DNA from: Saururus chinensis
Lineage: Eukaryota > Streptophyta > Magnoliopsida > Piperales > Saururaceae
NCBI GenBank assembly: GCA_035235625.1
Contig: CP141148.1
Coordinates: 4,769,001-4,833,000, forward strand
Direction of reading: 5' to 3'
Length of the DNA: 64,000 nt
This document shows, one piece after another, positions 13,091-22,950 of this stretch. The notes beneath the pieces were generated by a model. That model worked only from the letters and a program-made list of their open reading frames with translations. It was not told the origin of the DNA and ran no database searches. How positions within the stretch are numbered: the stretch's first letter is position 1; every line of letters begins with the position of its first letter. The position numbers and the translations under genes were made by a program.

Positions 13091-13934
13091 ATATATTTAC
13101 GAGTAAGATTGTACGAGTATGGTCATACGAGTATGTGTAAAATTGCATGAGTAAGGTCGTATAAGTTTGTGTAAGTTGTATCAGTAAGTATATGATTGTA
13201 TGAATAAGTTTTTAAAACTCTGATTAAGAGTGTATGTGTAAGATTGGTTTAATGGTATGTATTTGGCATAATTGTATGCATATGTGCATGATTATTATAT
13301 GCCTTCTTGTTTTATGTTTGAGTTGCATGAACACATCTATGTATAAACTTACTGAGTTCAATGTTTAGAACTCCCCTACTGGGTATTTTTTTACTGAGTA
13401 TGAAAATACTCATTACCCTATTTTTTAGCGTCATTTCTCAGGAGGCTTTTGCAGGTTTGTGTTGGAGAGCTCTTGGAGATGGATGCTTGTTTCAGTAATG
13501 GATTGATTCCCTTTGACTCAAGTATATCTTTGACTTACTACAAGTATTATTTGTGTCACGATCTCTTGTATTGGGTGAGATGAGAATTAAAGTGTTTGTG
13601 TTTTATGAACTTGTAATTTGGATTAGACTGTGGATTATTATGGGACTTGCACTAAGGGATGCCTGGAAGATATTTGTATTTAAAGTGTATGATCATAGCA
13701 ATTTATTTGTACATTTGTTTTCGAGTAGCACTTGAGGATGTTTAGTTTGGCCGTACGATGTTTGATTGAATGAGTAAAAATTTGTTTGGGAAAAACTGAC
13801 GTGTGATGTTTTAAATTATAAAAACTGCTTTCACAGGTTTTGTATTTGTCATTTTTCCCGATTTACAAATGTTATATTGCAAAAACTGTCCGTGAATTTT
13901 AAAGAAAATGTGATGAAAAATCCCGGGCATTACA

Positions 13935-13977
13935 AATTTATGAACTTATGAGTAAACAATTAAATTCTACAACAACA
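13935..13977 (-). mobile_element. Truncated LTR, right remnant
   Basis: Short continuation of the truncated LTR after the nested 3.9 kb insertion. AGTAAACAATTAAATTCTACAACAACA corresponds to the inverted terminus of the 14423-16366 element, which begins TGTTGTTAAATTTTAATTG. Confidence 0.6.
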
Positions 13978-14039
13978 ATGTTAATACTCCTCTGTTGCAT
14001 TTGTGGTGCCCTACTCACTATAATCCATCCTAGTGTGTT

Positions 14040-14422
14040 GTGGCGACCACTGGCTACCGCCTTGGTTGTAGCCCAATCGTCTGAGAGAAGGCTTTCCCCA
14101 AGCGGCTGCCCCCTTTTAATGCTATGAAAACTTGGATTAGGGGAAGAAATATAGTTGGATGGAGGTTTTAGGAATGAGAAGGCAAAGAAGAGAAAGAAGA
14201 AGTGGGTGGAGGTCAATATGGAGAGCATTGCGGAAGTTGGCAATATGATACCTCCTTCATTGGTTACTTCCCCTCTAGCTTCGATCCTTGTAGAGTCAGA
14301 AAGGCCGATGGGGGCAAGGATCAAGGTGACAGTGAACCCCAAATTAAGGTTTTAGACACAACTTCTTGTTAGTCCTGATTAGTCGAAAGTGGACTTTCTT
14401 GGCTCAAGCCACACTGGCTAAG
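14040..14422 (+). pseudogene. RPA49 pseudogene, 5' leader and exon 1, first part
   Basis: It matches the RPA49 leader (GAGAAGGCTTTCCCCAAGCGGCT lineage) and exon 1. A frame at 14155 still reads an N-terminus like RPA49 (lysine-rich KAKKRKKK, then EVNMES, then AEVG), but it has lost the conserved GYFPSGFDP stretch and reaches a stop after 66 codons. It is cut at 14422 by the solo LTR and resumes at 16367. Confidence 0.85.
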
Positions 14423-16366
14423 TGTTGTTAAATTTTAATTGTTTATTCACAAGCGCAAAAATCAAAGGTAAAAAAGTGGCTAAACAAGGTTTATCCCTCA
14501 TTAACTTTAAATCGGAAAACTAAATTTTAATTTAATCAAGTCTAACCATTATCTACTTAACAAATTATCAAGTAATCACCTAATCTAAAAACAAACCAAA
14601 GCAATTGATAATAAAAGAGCAAATTATAATATCAAAGTGGCAAAATCTAAAGATTTAATCTAAGATTAAAAAAGTAATGCAAATTAATTAATATATCAAA
14701 TAAAAGAAACACTAGGTATAAGAATCCACATTCATTAAATCATAAAAACTCATACATACGATCATTAATCATTTTTTTATATTCATCTCATAATAATCTA
14801 GAAATCAATCTTTGTTATTACGAAAAATATCATCATTAAGCTCTTATGCACACAAAAAAATACATTGTTCCTCCTCACTTTAATGGATTAAAATCAAGTC
14901 ATTAATTGCATCCATAATTTATAAATTATAACTAATACCCAATTTCAATATTAAACAAGACAAAACCAAGTAATAAACTAATGAGAACCAACTTAAATCA
15001 TGATAGAAGCATGACTAAACTCATATCTAAATCAATCTCATCAATTAAAGAAGTAGAAACAATAAACATTAAACTCACTATTATGAAAAATTAATCAAAT
15101 CTCATAATCATGAAGTTCCACAATTTAATGAAGCTTCATTTAAGCCTTAGTAAAGAGTTTTAGCTACTCATTATCCTAATAAATAAATTTTCCATTGAAA
15201 GAATTGAAAAGAGATATATAAGAGGTGAAAAAGAGGGAAAAAATCAAAATTCACTATTTGCTACAATATCAGTCAACATTAACCACAGGTTGTTGTTCAT
15301 CGTCTTCAACATCTCGCCGTGAACAATTTTGCTATAGTAACCGCGACCATTGAAATTTTTTCTGCTTCTTCTTTGTTTCCCTAGCTTTACTTCAATTATC
15401 TCACTTTCAAACTATTTTCTAGATGATTATGGAGAATGAAATTGAATGAATTCGCCTTTGGTTCATGATTCTTCCTCTCCCTCCAAATATGAAAATTTTA
15501 TCTACTCTGTTTATATACTCGCTACGCATAACGGTTTTTCTTCCATCTTTAAGCCATATTTTGCCTTAAATAATTCTCTTGTTGTGTATTAATTCATTCC
15601 TTTTACTTCCTCTTTCTTTCTTTAGTTTCAATTCCTTTTCTTGTTTTTCTTTCCCCTTTTTTTGCAGTATTTTCATGCTCTGTTTCTCTGCAAATTTATG
15701 TCGTCATTCTTTATAGACATTGCTTGCTCGCTATTTCTGGACTTGCTGCAAATAGCTAGACGTGGCTACCTTCCTTGATTAGGAAACCTAGTGGCCTCTC
15801 TCTTTTGGAGTTCCCTCATTTGTTCTTCACGTTAAGTCTTTTGATTTCTTTTGTTGAATTGGCAGCTCCATTTCTATTTTCCTTATTGCTATCCTTGTTA
15901 CTTTTGCTGAATGTGAAGAATGCTAGACGTTTTCTCTTCACCTTCTCTTGTTTCCTTCATTGGATCATTGGCTTGGTCTTGAATATGGATTGTTCTTCGA
16001 TTTTCTTTCCATGTGAGAGTTGCTCCCTGTTTTTGAATTGGTGTGTCTACTTTGTACCAATGTTTGATCCGTCTAAGGCATCTGAGCCGTGTCCAAATAT
16101 TTCTAAGTGACATGAGCATGAAGAAAGTTGTTCCTACGACATCCACCTCCAAAGCACAATAAGCCATATTTTAGACATGTAAAAAATAAATAAATCCCGA
16201 CTTCATTCAAATACACGCCTAAATTACTAATGTCTCATGAATTAATTAATTATTAAACTAAAATACTAATATTTATCTTAACATAAATAAACCCTAAATT
16301 AGTTTAATCCTATGCTAGCAAATAAGGTAAAATAGCATATAAAATATATAAAAACCACGCGTATCA
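14423..16366. mobile_element. 1.94 kb solo LTR inside the RPA49 pseudogene
   Basis: The unit starts TGTTGTTAAATTTTAATTG and ends CGCGTATCA, giving TG...CA ends. The flanks CTAAG (14418-14422) and TGAAG (16367-16371) are both one or two changes from the CGAAG present at this point in intact RPA49, which fits a decayed 5 bp target duplication. The RPA49 similarity breaks exactly at these two points. No retrotransposon protein frame is visible. A frame at 15775-16110 is hydrophobic and unlike any protein I recognise. Confidence 0.8.
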
Positions 16367-16566
16367 TGAAGTTACTGCTACGCAAGGTTGTACCTATGGC
16401 TTATGGGTTTTGAATAGGGAAATGTAGTCTCTCAAGATTGTCCCCATTGCAACCAATAAGGTAATTTCTTATAATGTATGTTTCATTATATTCTTTCTAT
16501 TCATCACCATTAAGTTTGTCTTTGATACTTTGAATATGTAGAAAGTAATATCGAAAGCTTCTCATC
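16367..16566 (+). pseudogene. RPA49 pseudogene, end of exon 1 and start of intron 1
   Basis: Continues the pseudogene after the solo LTR: GGTTGTACCTATGG... TCTCAAGATTGTCCCCATTG, the exon 1 donor (AATAAG|GTAATTTC) and about 100 bp of intron 1 follow the functional gene up to its position near 23430. It then joins abruptly to a piece of the 2H-like gene. Confidence 0.85.
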
Positions 16567-17095
16567 TCAATTGTGGATATGAAGAGAAAACTAACCAAAA
16601 TAAATCGATTCTTATGCATATAAAGTGCAAAATTTTCTATAAGAAGATCACTTCTAAAACAAAAATGCATTGATATACATATAAACTTTAGCTTCTAAGA
16701 AAGGGGAATGGAAATTCCACAAATGAACTTCAAACATGAACTACGAAAGAAAGTTGAAATCAAAATGTCAAGAGGTAGTTATTTATAACACAAAGAAAAG
16801 GTGGGAAGTTGGACGAGGAGGAGTCGTGAGAGGATGATCCTGGCAAGAAAAGGGAGTGGAGTTGTAGAGGGCCAATCGGAGGAAGAAGAAGAAAAGAGTG
16901 GAGATGAACCAGAGTAACACCACCACCAACTTCCTGCTCTAGCCATCAGAGCTCCTACAATAGTGCAACTTTGCTCGCTTCTCGATTCTTCACTTTCTAG
17001 CAGAACATTAGAGCGAGACACATATTTTAGGTATTCGAGACCCATTACGTAGAGCGGACCCATAAGCAGACTTGTGGATATCCGTGTCTAACAAT
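16567..17095 (-). pseudogene. Copy of exon 1, leader and part of intron 1 of the 2H-like gene
   Basis: Collinear with about 8488-9065: part of intron 1 (AAAACAAAAATGCATTGATA), exon 1 with the signal-anchor region, and the upstream leader ending in TGGATATCCGTGTC. A deletion in exon 1 removes the bases encoding the centre of the anchor and shifts the frame. Because intron is included this is a genomic duplication fragment. No downstream exons follow. Confidence 0.85.
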
Positions 17096-17833
17096 GTTAC
17101 TGTCATGCACTGACACCTGCCTGACTTGAGCCGAACTTGGTCTAAGGGCCGGTCGAAGTGCACGGGGGCAACAAGATTGTTGGTTTAACACGTTGCAGAA
17201 GTCTTAACCACTCTAGTGGTTGAATAAAAAATATAGAGTCGGACACCTTTAGTCCTTTGTACAAGAGAAATAAGGTAAAATAAAAGAGGATAACATCTCT
17301 GAAATAAATCCTTAAAACTTAACTCACATACTTAAAATCCTGAGCCTAAACATAGGGCTCAAATTAGAAAATCCTTAACAGGTCTAAAAGCATCAGACAT
17401 ACACGAGTCTGAAACATAATCATTCATACAATATGTTCTATAATCATAATAGCATAAATCAGAAGACAAAATAAGGTCTAAAGACATCCATGCCTACTCC
17501 CATGCATATCCCGATCGTCCCTCATACAGGGATCCTGATCAATTACATGTCGTACCATGCAGCCCCAAAACAAAACACAAAAAGAGGGGTGAGTGAAACT
17601 TAATAATGTTTGAAATATAGTAATGTTAATAAAAAAAATAGCTACGACACATCAACATGGTAATTCAGATCCATATTTCATATAATATCCCCATTTCTGA
17701 TTAATTCCTTTACCATACCCCTAGTTACCCATAAGTAATTATCTTGCATACAAGTACCTCATACATACTAATCATGACATAAATAATTACATTATGACAT
17801 CACATCCATCCTACATAATAAGTGATTTTCAAA

Positions 17834-18113
17834 CAATCACATCATGCATAATCACCATATATAACTTCCATGAGAAGTGTCTCTATCACACAATCACATC
17901 ATGCATAATTACCACATATAACCTGCATAAGAAGTGTCTATATACACATTCAGATCATGTATAAACATCACATATATCCTGCATAATAAGTGATTCTCAA
18001 ACAATCACATCATACATAATCACCACATATAACCTGCATATAAGTGTCTCTATCACACATTCAGATCATGCATAAACATCACATATATCCTTCATGAGAA
18101 GTATCTTTAACAC
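17834..18113. repeat. 56 bp minisatellite, five units
   Basis: Units begin near 17834, 17891, 17947, 18002 and 18058. Each has the form CAATCACATCATGCATAA or CATTCAGATCATGCATAA, then ACATATA(A/T)CCTGCAT and AAGTG. Two sequence types alternate in the last four units, suggesting a higher-order 112 bp repeat. Confidence 0.75.
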
Positions 18114-18390
18114 CCTAATCTATAATCATGCATATCACTCATATCCACATGTGTCACATAATCTTAATTATCCGTACACAACCTGTGCAATCCTGGGTAT
18201 AATAATGTCTCGCACACATGTATCATCATCAATTGTGAATGTCTCCACCATGGAGAGAAATAAAATTATACCACCTGCTTTGGATATCGTCCAATTTCCT
18301 ACATGGAAACCTAGGGCCTTAACCCAACTTGGACATCAATCTGATTTCCTAGAAGGAAACCTAGGGAGTTTGGGGTAGTCAGCCCCTCTA

Positions 18391-18560
18391 CTCGCCCTGG
18401 ACAATCCATAAAGGGAGGTCTAATTTCCTTACAGAAAACTAGAGCAGTCTGCTCGCCCTGGACAGTCCTAGCTGGGAACGTCTGATCTCCTTGCGAAGAC
18501 CTAGAGCAATGTGTTCACCCTGGACATCTCCTACGGCGGGGAGAGACCGATTTCTACAAG
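18391..18560. repeat. About 60 bp tandem repeat, three units
   Basis: Three diverged units each start with CGCCCTGGACA or CACCCTGGACA (18392, 18453, 18514) and contain a TTTCCTT/CTCCTTGC segment followed by AGAGCA. It lies in the LTR-like unit. Weaker related pieces precede it from about 18280. Confidence 0.6.
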
Positions 18561-20809
18561 GGAAACCTGTAACACGTGGCAGCCGGTGTACAAAGGCCTA
18601 CTACTCTAGATTCTCAGGGTCCAAATTACTCAATAAATAAATCTCAACCACATCAAACGACTCAACTCAACCTGGGGAGGATCCATGTTCCAATTAGAAA
18701 CTCACATTGAAATCGTGTCTGTTGGGACAAACCAATTTCCTATTAAGCCAACGAGCGATTAATCCAGCACGCAATCTCACATCATTGCATCCAATCGATC
18801 AACCATGGCTAATCTCGAGAAAGTCTCATTCATAAATCCGGTTCATGATGCATGCAACATGTTACACACATGAGCAATTTCTACATGAATCCTAATTCAT
18901 GGAACGTGCTCCCATCAGCCCCACCTGCATCATGTTTAACCATAAATATCAACAATTATCGTGATTAACCCCACATGTGTGTGTACTAGGAAGAAACATT
19001 CATTTTTAAGCATATGGACATGCATCAAAGATAGTCCCAATAACATACTACACACATACTCTATAACATTTAATCATGGCTCCTAACTGAAATCATGAGT
19101 GAAACCCTAAAAAAACATCATTCAAATCAAGTGCAACCTCATGCTAGGCCTATGCAAACCTATCCCTACCACACTTGAAGTTAGACATAACATCATCATT
19201 CACCATAACTTAAATCACATTCTATGAAGACATACCAATCCATTCTCATGCTATAATCTTACTGGAATCATGCTTAAAACATAAAGAATCATTTAATCAT
19301 AGATTCAAGAAAAGCAATCCTAACATGTTTAGCTAACAACATGCATTTTCACATAATACCTAAATATTCTTCATAATTTTTAACATCAATATCATGCCCT
19401 TCCAGTAGCTCATTTTAGCATAAATTACTCAACATGAACATAAAAAATGGTATTTAAGAGTAAAAACTTAAAAATAAATAAAATAGCAAAAATACCAATC
19501 TGTCGTGTTGGCGTTCGAACACCCTACAGGGTCGTTTGAACACCTGGCCATTTGATCGGCTCCCTGGCCGTTTGATTGCCATAATTGTTTTTCTTGGTTC
19601 ATCTTCCCCACTTCAAAATCAAAATTGAAACTTCACATATACTTCATAAATCATCAAATCTCATCCCCAAACTTCATAATAATCAAACTCATGCTTAAAG
19701 AACATCAAATCTAGTCATTACTAAACAAAAACCCCAAGAAATCTCATCAAAGATTAATCCTTTCTCAAATCGCCATTAAAGCTCATAATCATGGAACCCA
19801 CTTTAAACTTTATTAAATTTTAAATCTGAAACCACAGTCACATTGAGGATGAAAACACTTACCTTCAACAAGCTTCCTCACTCGAAATAGCCCCTCTAAC
19901 ACTATCAAAAGCTACCCAACATATGGTTTTTATTAATACTTCATAAATCTGATTTAAAACACCTAAACCTCTTGAAAAAAACTCAAAAACAAAATTCTCA
20001 TTATTAGGATTTAAAATAAAAGTTCAAATCAGTAACTTTTTGAGTAGAAATCAAGATTAAACCATAGCAAATGAAGATATTTTGAAGATTTAAGAAAAAC
20101 CCTAAGATATTAATAAAATATAATCCATACCTTAATTTCTTTTCTCTTTTTGGAAAATGGGGATTATGCTCCTGGTCTCAACCCTTTCCCAATTGGGAAA
20201 GTGGTTGTGTTATTCCTTTTATAGTAAGGGTTAGGGTAAACTTAATAGGTTTGTAGGGTATAAATAGGGTTTTACACTAAAAATAGAAAATATGATTAAT
20301 TTAAACCCAAATTGAAGTCTGAAAATTTTGGAATAATTATCTATGATCTTAGGATGTTATTAGGGTCATTTGAGACTCCCAATTTTTCACATGGGGCCCA
20401 CAGTGGTCCCCCCAAAGAAAAAATAGTAAAAATTCTAGAAAAATTCAAAATGACTTAAACTAACTTAAAAACCATAAATGTGAATTTTTTTTGGCTAAAA
20501 CCTTTAGTAACCACTTTTATTTATAAAATAGTCGAAACCATTCAAAATTAACACTAAACCATACATTAACCGTTAAATAGGATAAAATCAACTAGTTTAA
20601 GTTTATGGATCTTATAATTACCTCCTTTGTTTCACCCGTGATGCCCTACTCATCCTAGTGACAAAGTTAAGGTATAAAATGCTTATAATATGCATACTTC
20701 TCATTTTTTACCTCCTAGCATATTATACGGTATTTTATATTTTTTTTAAAAACACATATTAACCATTTAATACGTATACATTGCATTTAATACATGTTTT
20801 AGAATTACA

Positions 20810-22494
20810 CCCCCAGAGTCCGCTGGTATGGTTCCATTGATAATGATATTCCCACGACAAAAACACCCACAAAAATTCACATAGGAGTTTTGATTGAACT
20901 TCACAAGTAGGCCCCACATTTAGTTCACATGGGCTCACTTATCTCCACAAATCAAAACTTAAGTATAAGTTATTGATGATGTGTTTTTATATGAAAATAT
21001 CATTTTCTAAAAAAAAGTTTCAGTAAGAACTAGCACTATACTTATTCCCCCCTTTCCAGTTTTCACTTATACTCTCCTCTTGTTTGTGCTTCCACCATGG
21101 CTCTAAATTACGTTTTATGGAAACCCTTTGTCTTATTGTAGAAAGTGAGGCACTTTCCCCGGTAAAGGAAATTCATAATTACTTCTGCATAGGGGAAGGG
21201 GAGGAGACTCTCGAAACCAAAAGGGCTCGATGCCGGCACCGGCTACTGCGCTTCCCCCTCCGGTCCGATGGTGATCTCCCTAGTTGTTCTAGAAGGGCTC
21301 GACACTGGCTGAGTCACTAACCGGTGCCGGCTACTGCCTCTCCCCCACTCTGGTCCTCCATTTCCCTAGCTGTGAGCCTTTTTCCCAGTGCCAAAATCAA
21401 GTTCTAGAAGGAGACTCCCCCCTCCAGCCCTCCCTCTTCAGCTCTCCCCGACTACTGATTTGTCGTCGACAGCTCGACCTTTGTCTGCCTCTCGCCTTCA
21501 CACTGTCCTCCTCTTCTTGTAAGGTAAATAAACCCTAAATTCCCTAATATCAATTCATGAATTTCGATTGTTGATCACATTTTCCCAGTTCAGTTTGTAT
21601 AAACCCTAATGTCTCCTATTTAATTCTCAATTTTCTTGTATTTTATAGTTGAGAAGTTGAGATCTTTTGTTTTAACAGTTGAAGTTACGAACAATGCTAT
21701 GAGTTCTATTGTATATTGAATGATCTAATTTTAATCAACTATGTTTTAACAGTTAGTGAATTGAAGTTATGAACAGTTAATTTTGAGTTGTGAGCAATGA
21801 GTCTTGTTATGAATTATGATTTCTTCCATGAATTACCAGATTTCTTGATTTTTTCTTTGAGTTGCTTTTGTCTGATTGATGCTCGTGGCTGGCTGAATTA
21901 GCTTTTGTCTAATTGATGCCCCTTAAGTTTAAGTCTTCTTGCTATTAGATTCTAATAAATTTTTTCCCTTAAGTTTCTGAATTAAGAGGTAGTTGCACAA
22001 GGAGTACAGGTAATGCAATATTGGTGAAACCAAAATCACACTTTCGACAACTACCCAAGACTCTGAATTGGAAAAGGGTAACATTTTTCCATAATTCATT
22101 AAAAAAATTGACAAGGTCATACAAATTCATCGAGTTTTGTGCCAAATTGTGAAACTACCGTAATATATTCTTTTGGAACCTTGGTGAGAATTGACAAATT
22201 CACAATAAAAACACCATCACCACTCTTTTACATCTACTTATTTCCTTACTACCCTCTCCTATTAAATCTTCCTTTCCTATATTGTCTCTAAAGACAATTT
22301 TTCTTTCTATTTGTAAGAATATATGCCAATATTTTGTTTCCCTCCCAAATAAATTACCACTTTCTTTTAAACAAGCCAGTAATTACCCTATCTAAACACC
22401 AATCCAATTTATGCTACAAAGGCCATTTGCTGCTAATCATATCCACCCTATAATTTTAAGGAAGAAAACATCTTATATATAGTTAGAAAAAAGT
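20810..22494. other. Region upstream of RPA49, possible untranslated exon
   Basis: No coding exon can be supported. A C/T-rich stretch at about 21050-21530 ends in CTTCTTGTAAG|GTAAATAA, a plausible splice donor, and looks like a plant 5' leader. It could be a distant leader exon of RPA49 or a separate relic. The 78-codon frame at 21084 resembles nothing known. Confidence 0.3.
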
Positions 22495-22668
22495 TAATAT
22501 GAGCCCGGGCTCACGCACATCGGCATGCACTCGAGCTCATTGAGCCGTCAGATATATATTCGACGGCCCATCAAATTCACGGGTTTAAATGCCTCATGAG
22601 TTTGATATATCTGATAGCCGATTGAGCTATCGCACATTGGCATGCGCCCGGGCTCATATAAACGGGAC
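22495..22668. mobile_element. GC-ended inverted-repeat MITE upstream of RPA49
   Basis: Two inverted arms begin with ATATGAGCCCGGGCTCA on the left and, read from the right, TTTATATGAGCCCGGGC. The arms stay related inward (GCACATCGGCATGC against GCATGCCAATGTGC). A relative lies at 29766-29976, and the same GAGCTCGGGCTCAT motif occurs at 42480 and, inverted, near 53320. No clear target duplication was found. Confidence 0.55.
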
Positions 22669-22902
22669 TCAGTTATTTATTTAGGTTACATTTTAAAAAT
22701 ATTTTTATTTTTAATGTATCTCCCTACTTTTTACATTCCCCTCAGTTTTTCCCCTTTTTTCTACGTCTCCCCTAACCGTACTATTTTTGTACCCGTGCTT
22801 CGTCAACTTACCTACTCATTAAAATCCATCTGGGTGCGCTCCGGCGACTGCCAGCTTGGTTGCAACTCAATCGCCGGTGAGAAGGCTTTCCCCTTTCCCC
22901 AA

Positions 22903-22938
22903 GCGGCTGCGGCTGCGGCTGCGGCTGCGGCTGCGGCT
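22903..22938. repeat. (GCGGCT)6 hexanucleotide repeat in the RPA49 leader
   Basis: Six exact GCGGCT units just 5' of the chosen RPA49 start. They are in frame with RPA49 and would encode alanines if translation began upstream. The pseudogene copy near 14100 has only one unit, so the array expanded in the functional gene or shrank in the copy. Confidence 0.9.
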
Positions 22939-22950
22939 TCCCCCTTTCAA

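Larger units (their letters stand above)
10038..13934 (-). mobile_element. 3.9 kb LTR-like element, probably a solo LTR
   Basis: Read on the minus strand it starts TGTAATGCCCGGGATTTTTC and ends GGACATTACA, a TG...CA unit. The start is closely related to that of the 53878-58824 element (TGTAACGCCTGAGATTTTTC). It lies inside the truncated copy described at 9333. The host flanks GATTA and AATTT are only a weak 5 bp match, as expected for an old insertion. Open frames inside are short and lie in repeats. No gag, protease, reverse transcriptase or integrase frame was seen, so it is called a solo LTR. Two tandem arrays lie within it. Confidence 0.75.
17101..20809. mobile_element. LTR-like repeat unit, about 3.7 kb
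   Basis: It begins TGTCATGCACTGACACC directly after the duplicated 2H leader and plausibly ends at GTTTTAGAATTACA, giving TG...CA ends. The start resembles plant Ty3-type LTRs that open with TGTCA(C/T)GC followed by a GC-rich block. The 5 bp flanks GTTAC and CCCCC do not match, so the right end may be misplaced or the insertion rearranged. It holds two tandem arrays and no retrotransposon protein frame. Confidence 0.5.

Noticed and set aside
15775..16110. 111-codon hydrophobic ORF
   Set aside because: It lies inside a solo LTR, is T-rich, and has no recognised domain or splice partner.
22642..22950. Upstream extension of the RPA49 frame to an ATG at 22642
   Set aside because: The extension is hydrophobic, passes through a low-complexity alanine run and overlaps the end of a MITE. 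RPA49 proteins start with a short basic segment as at 22951.
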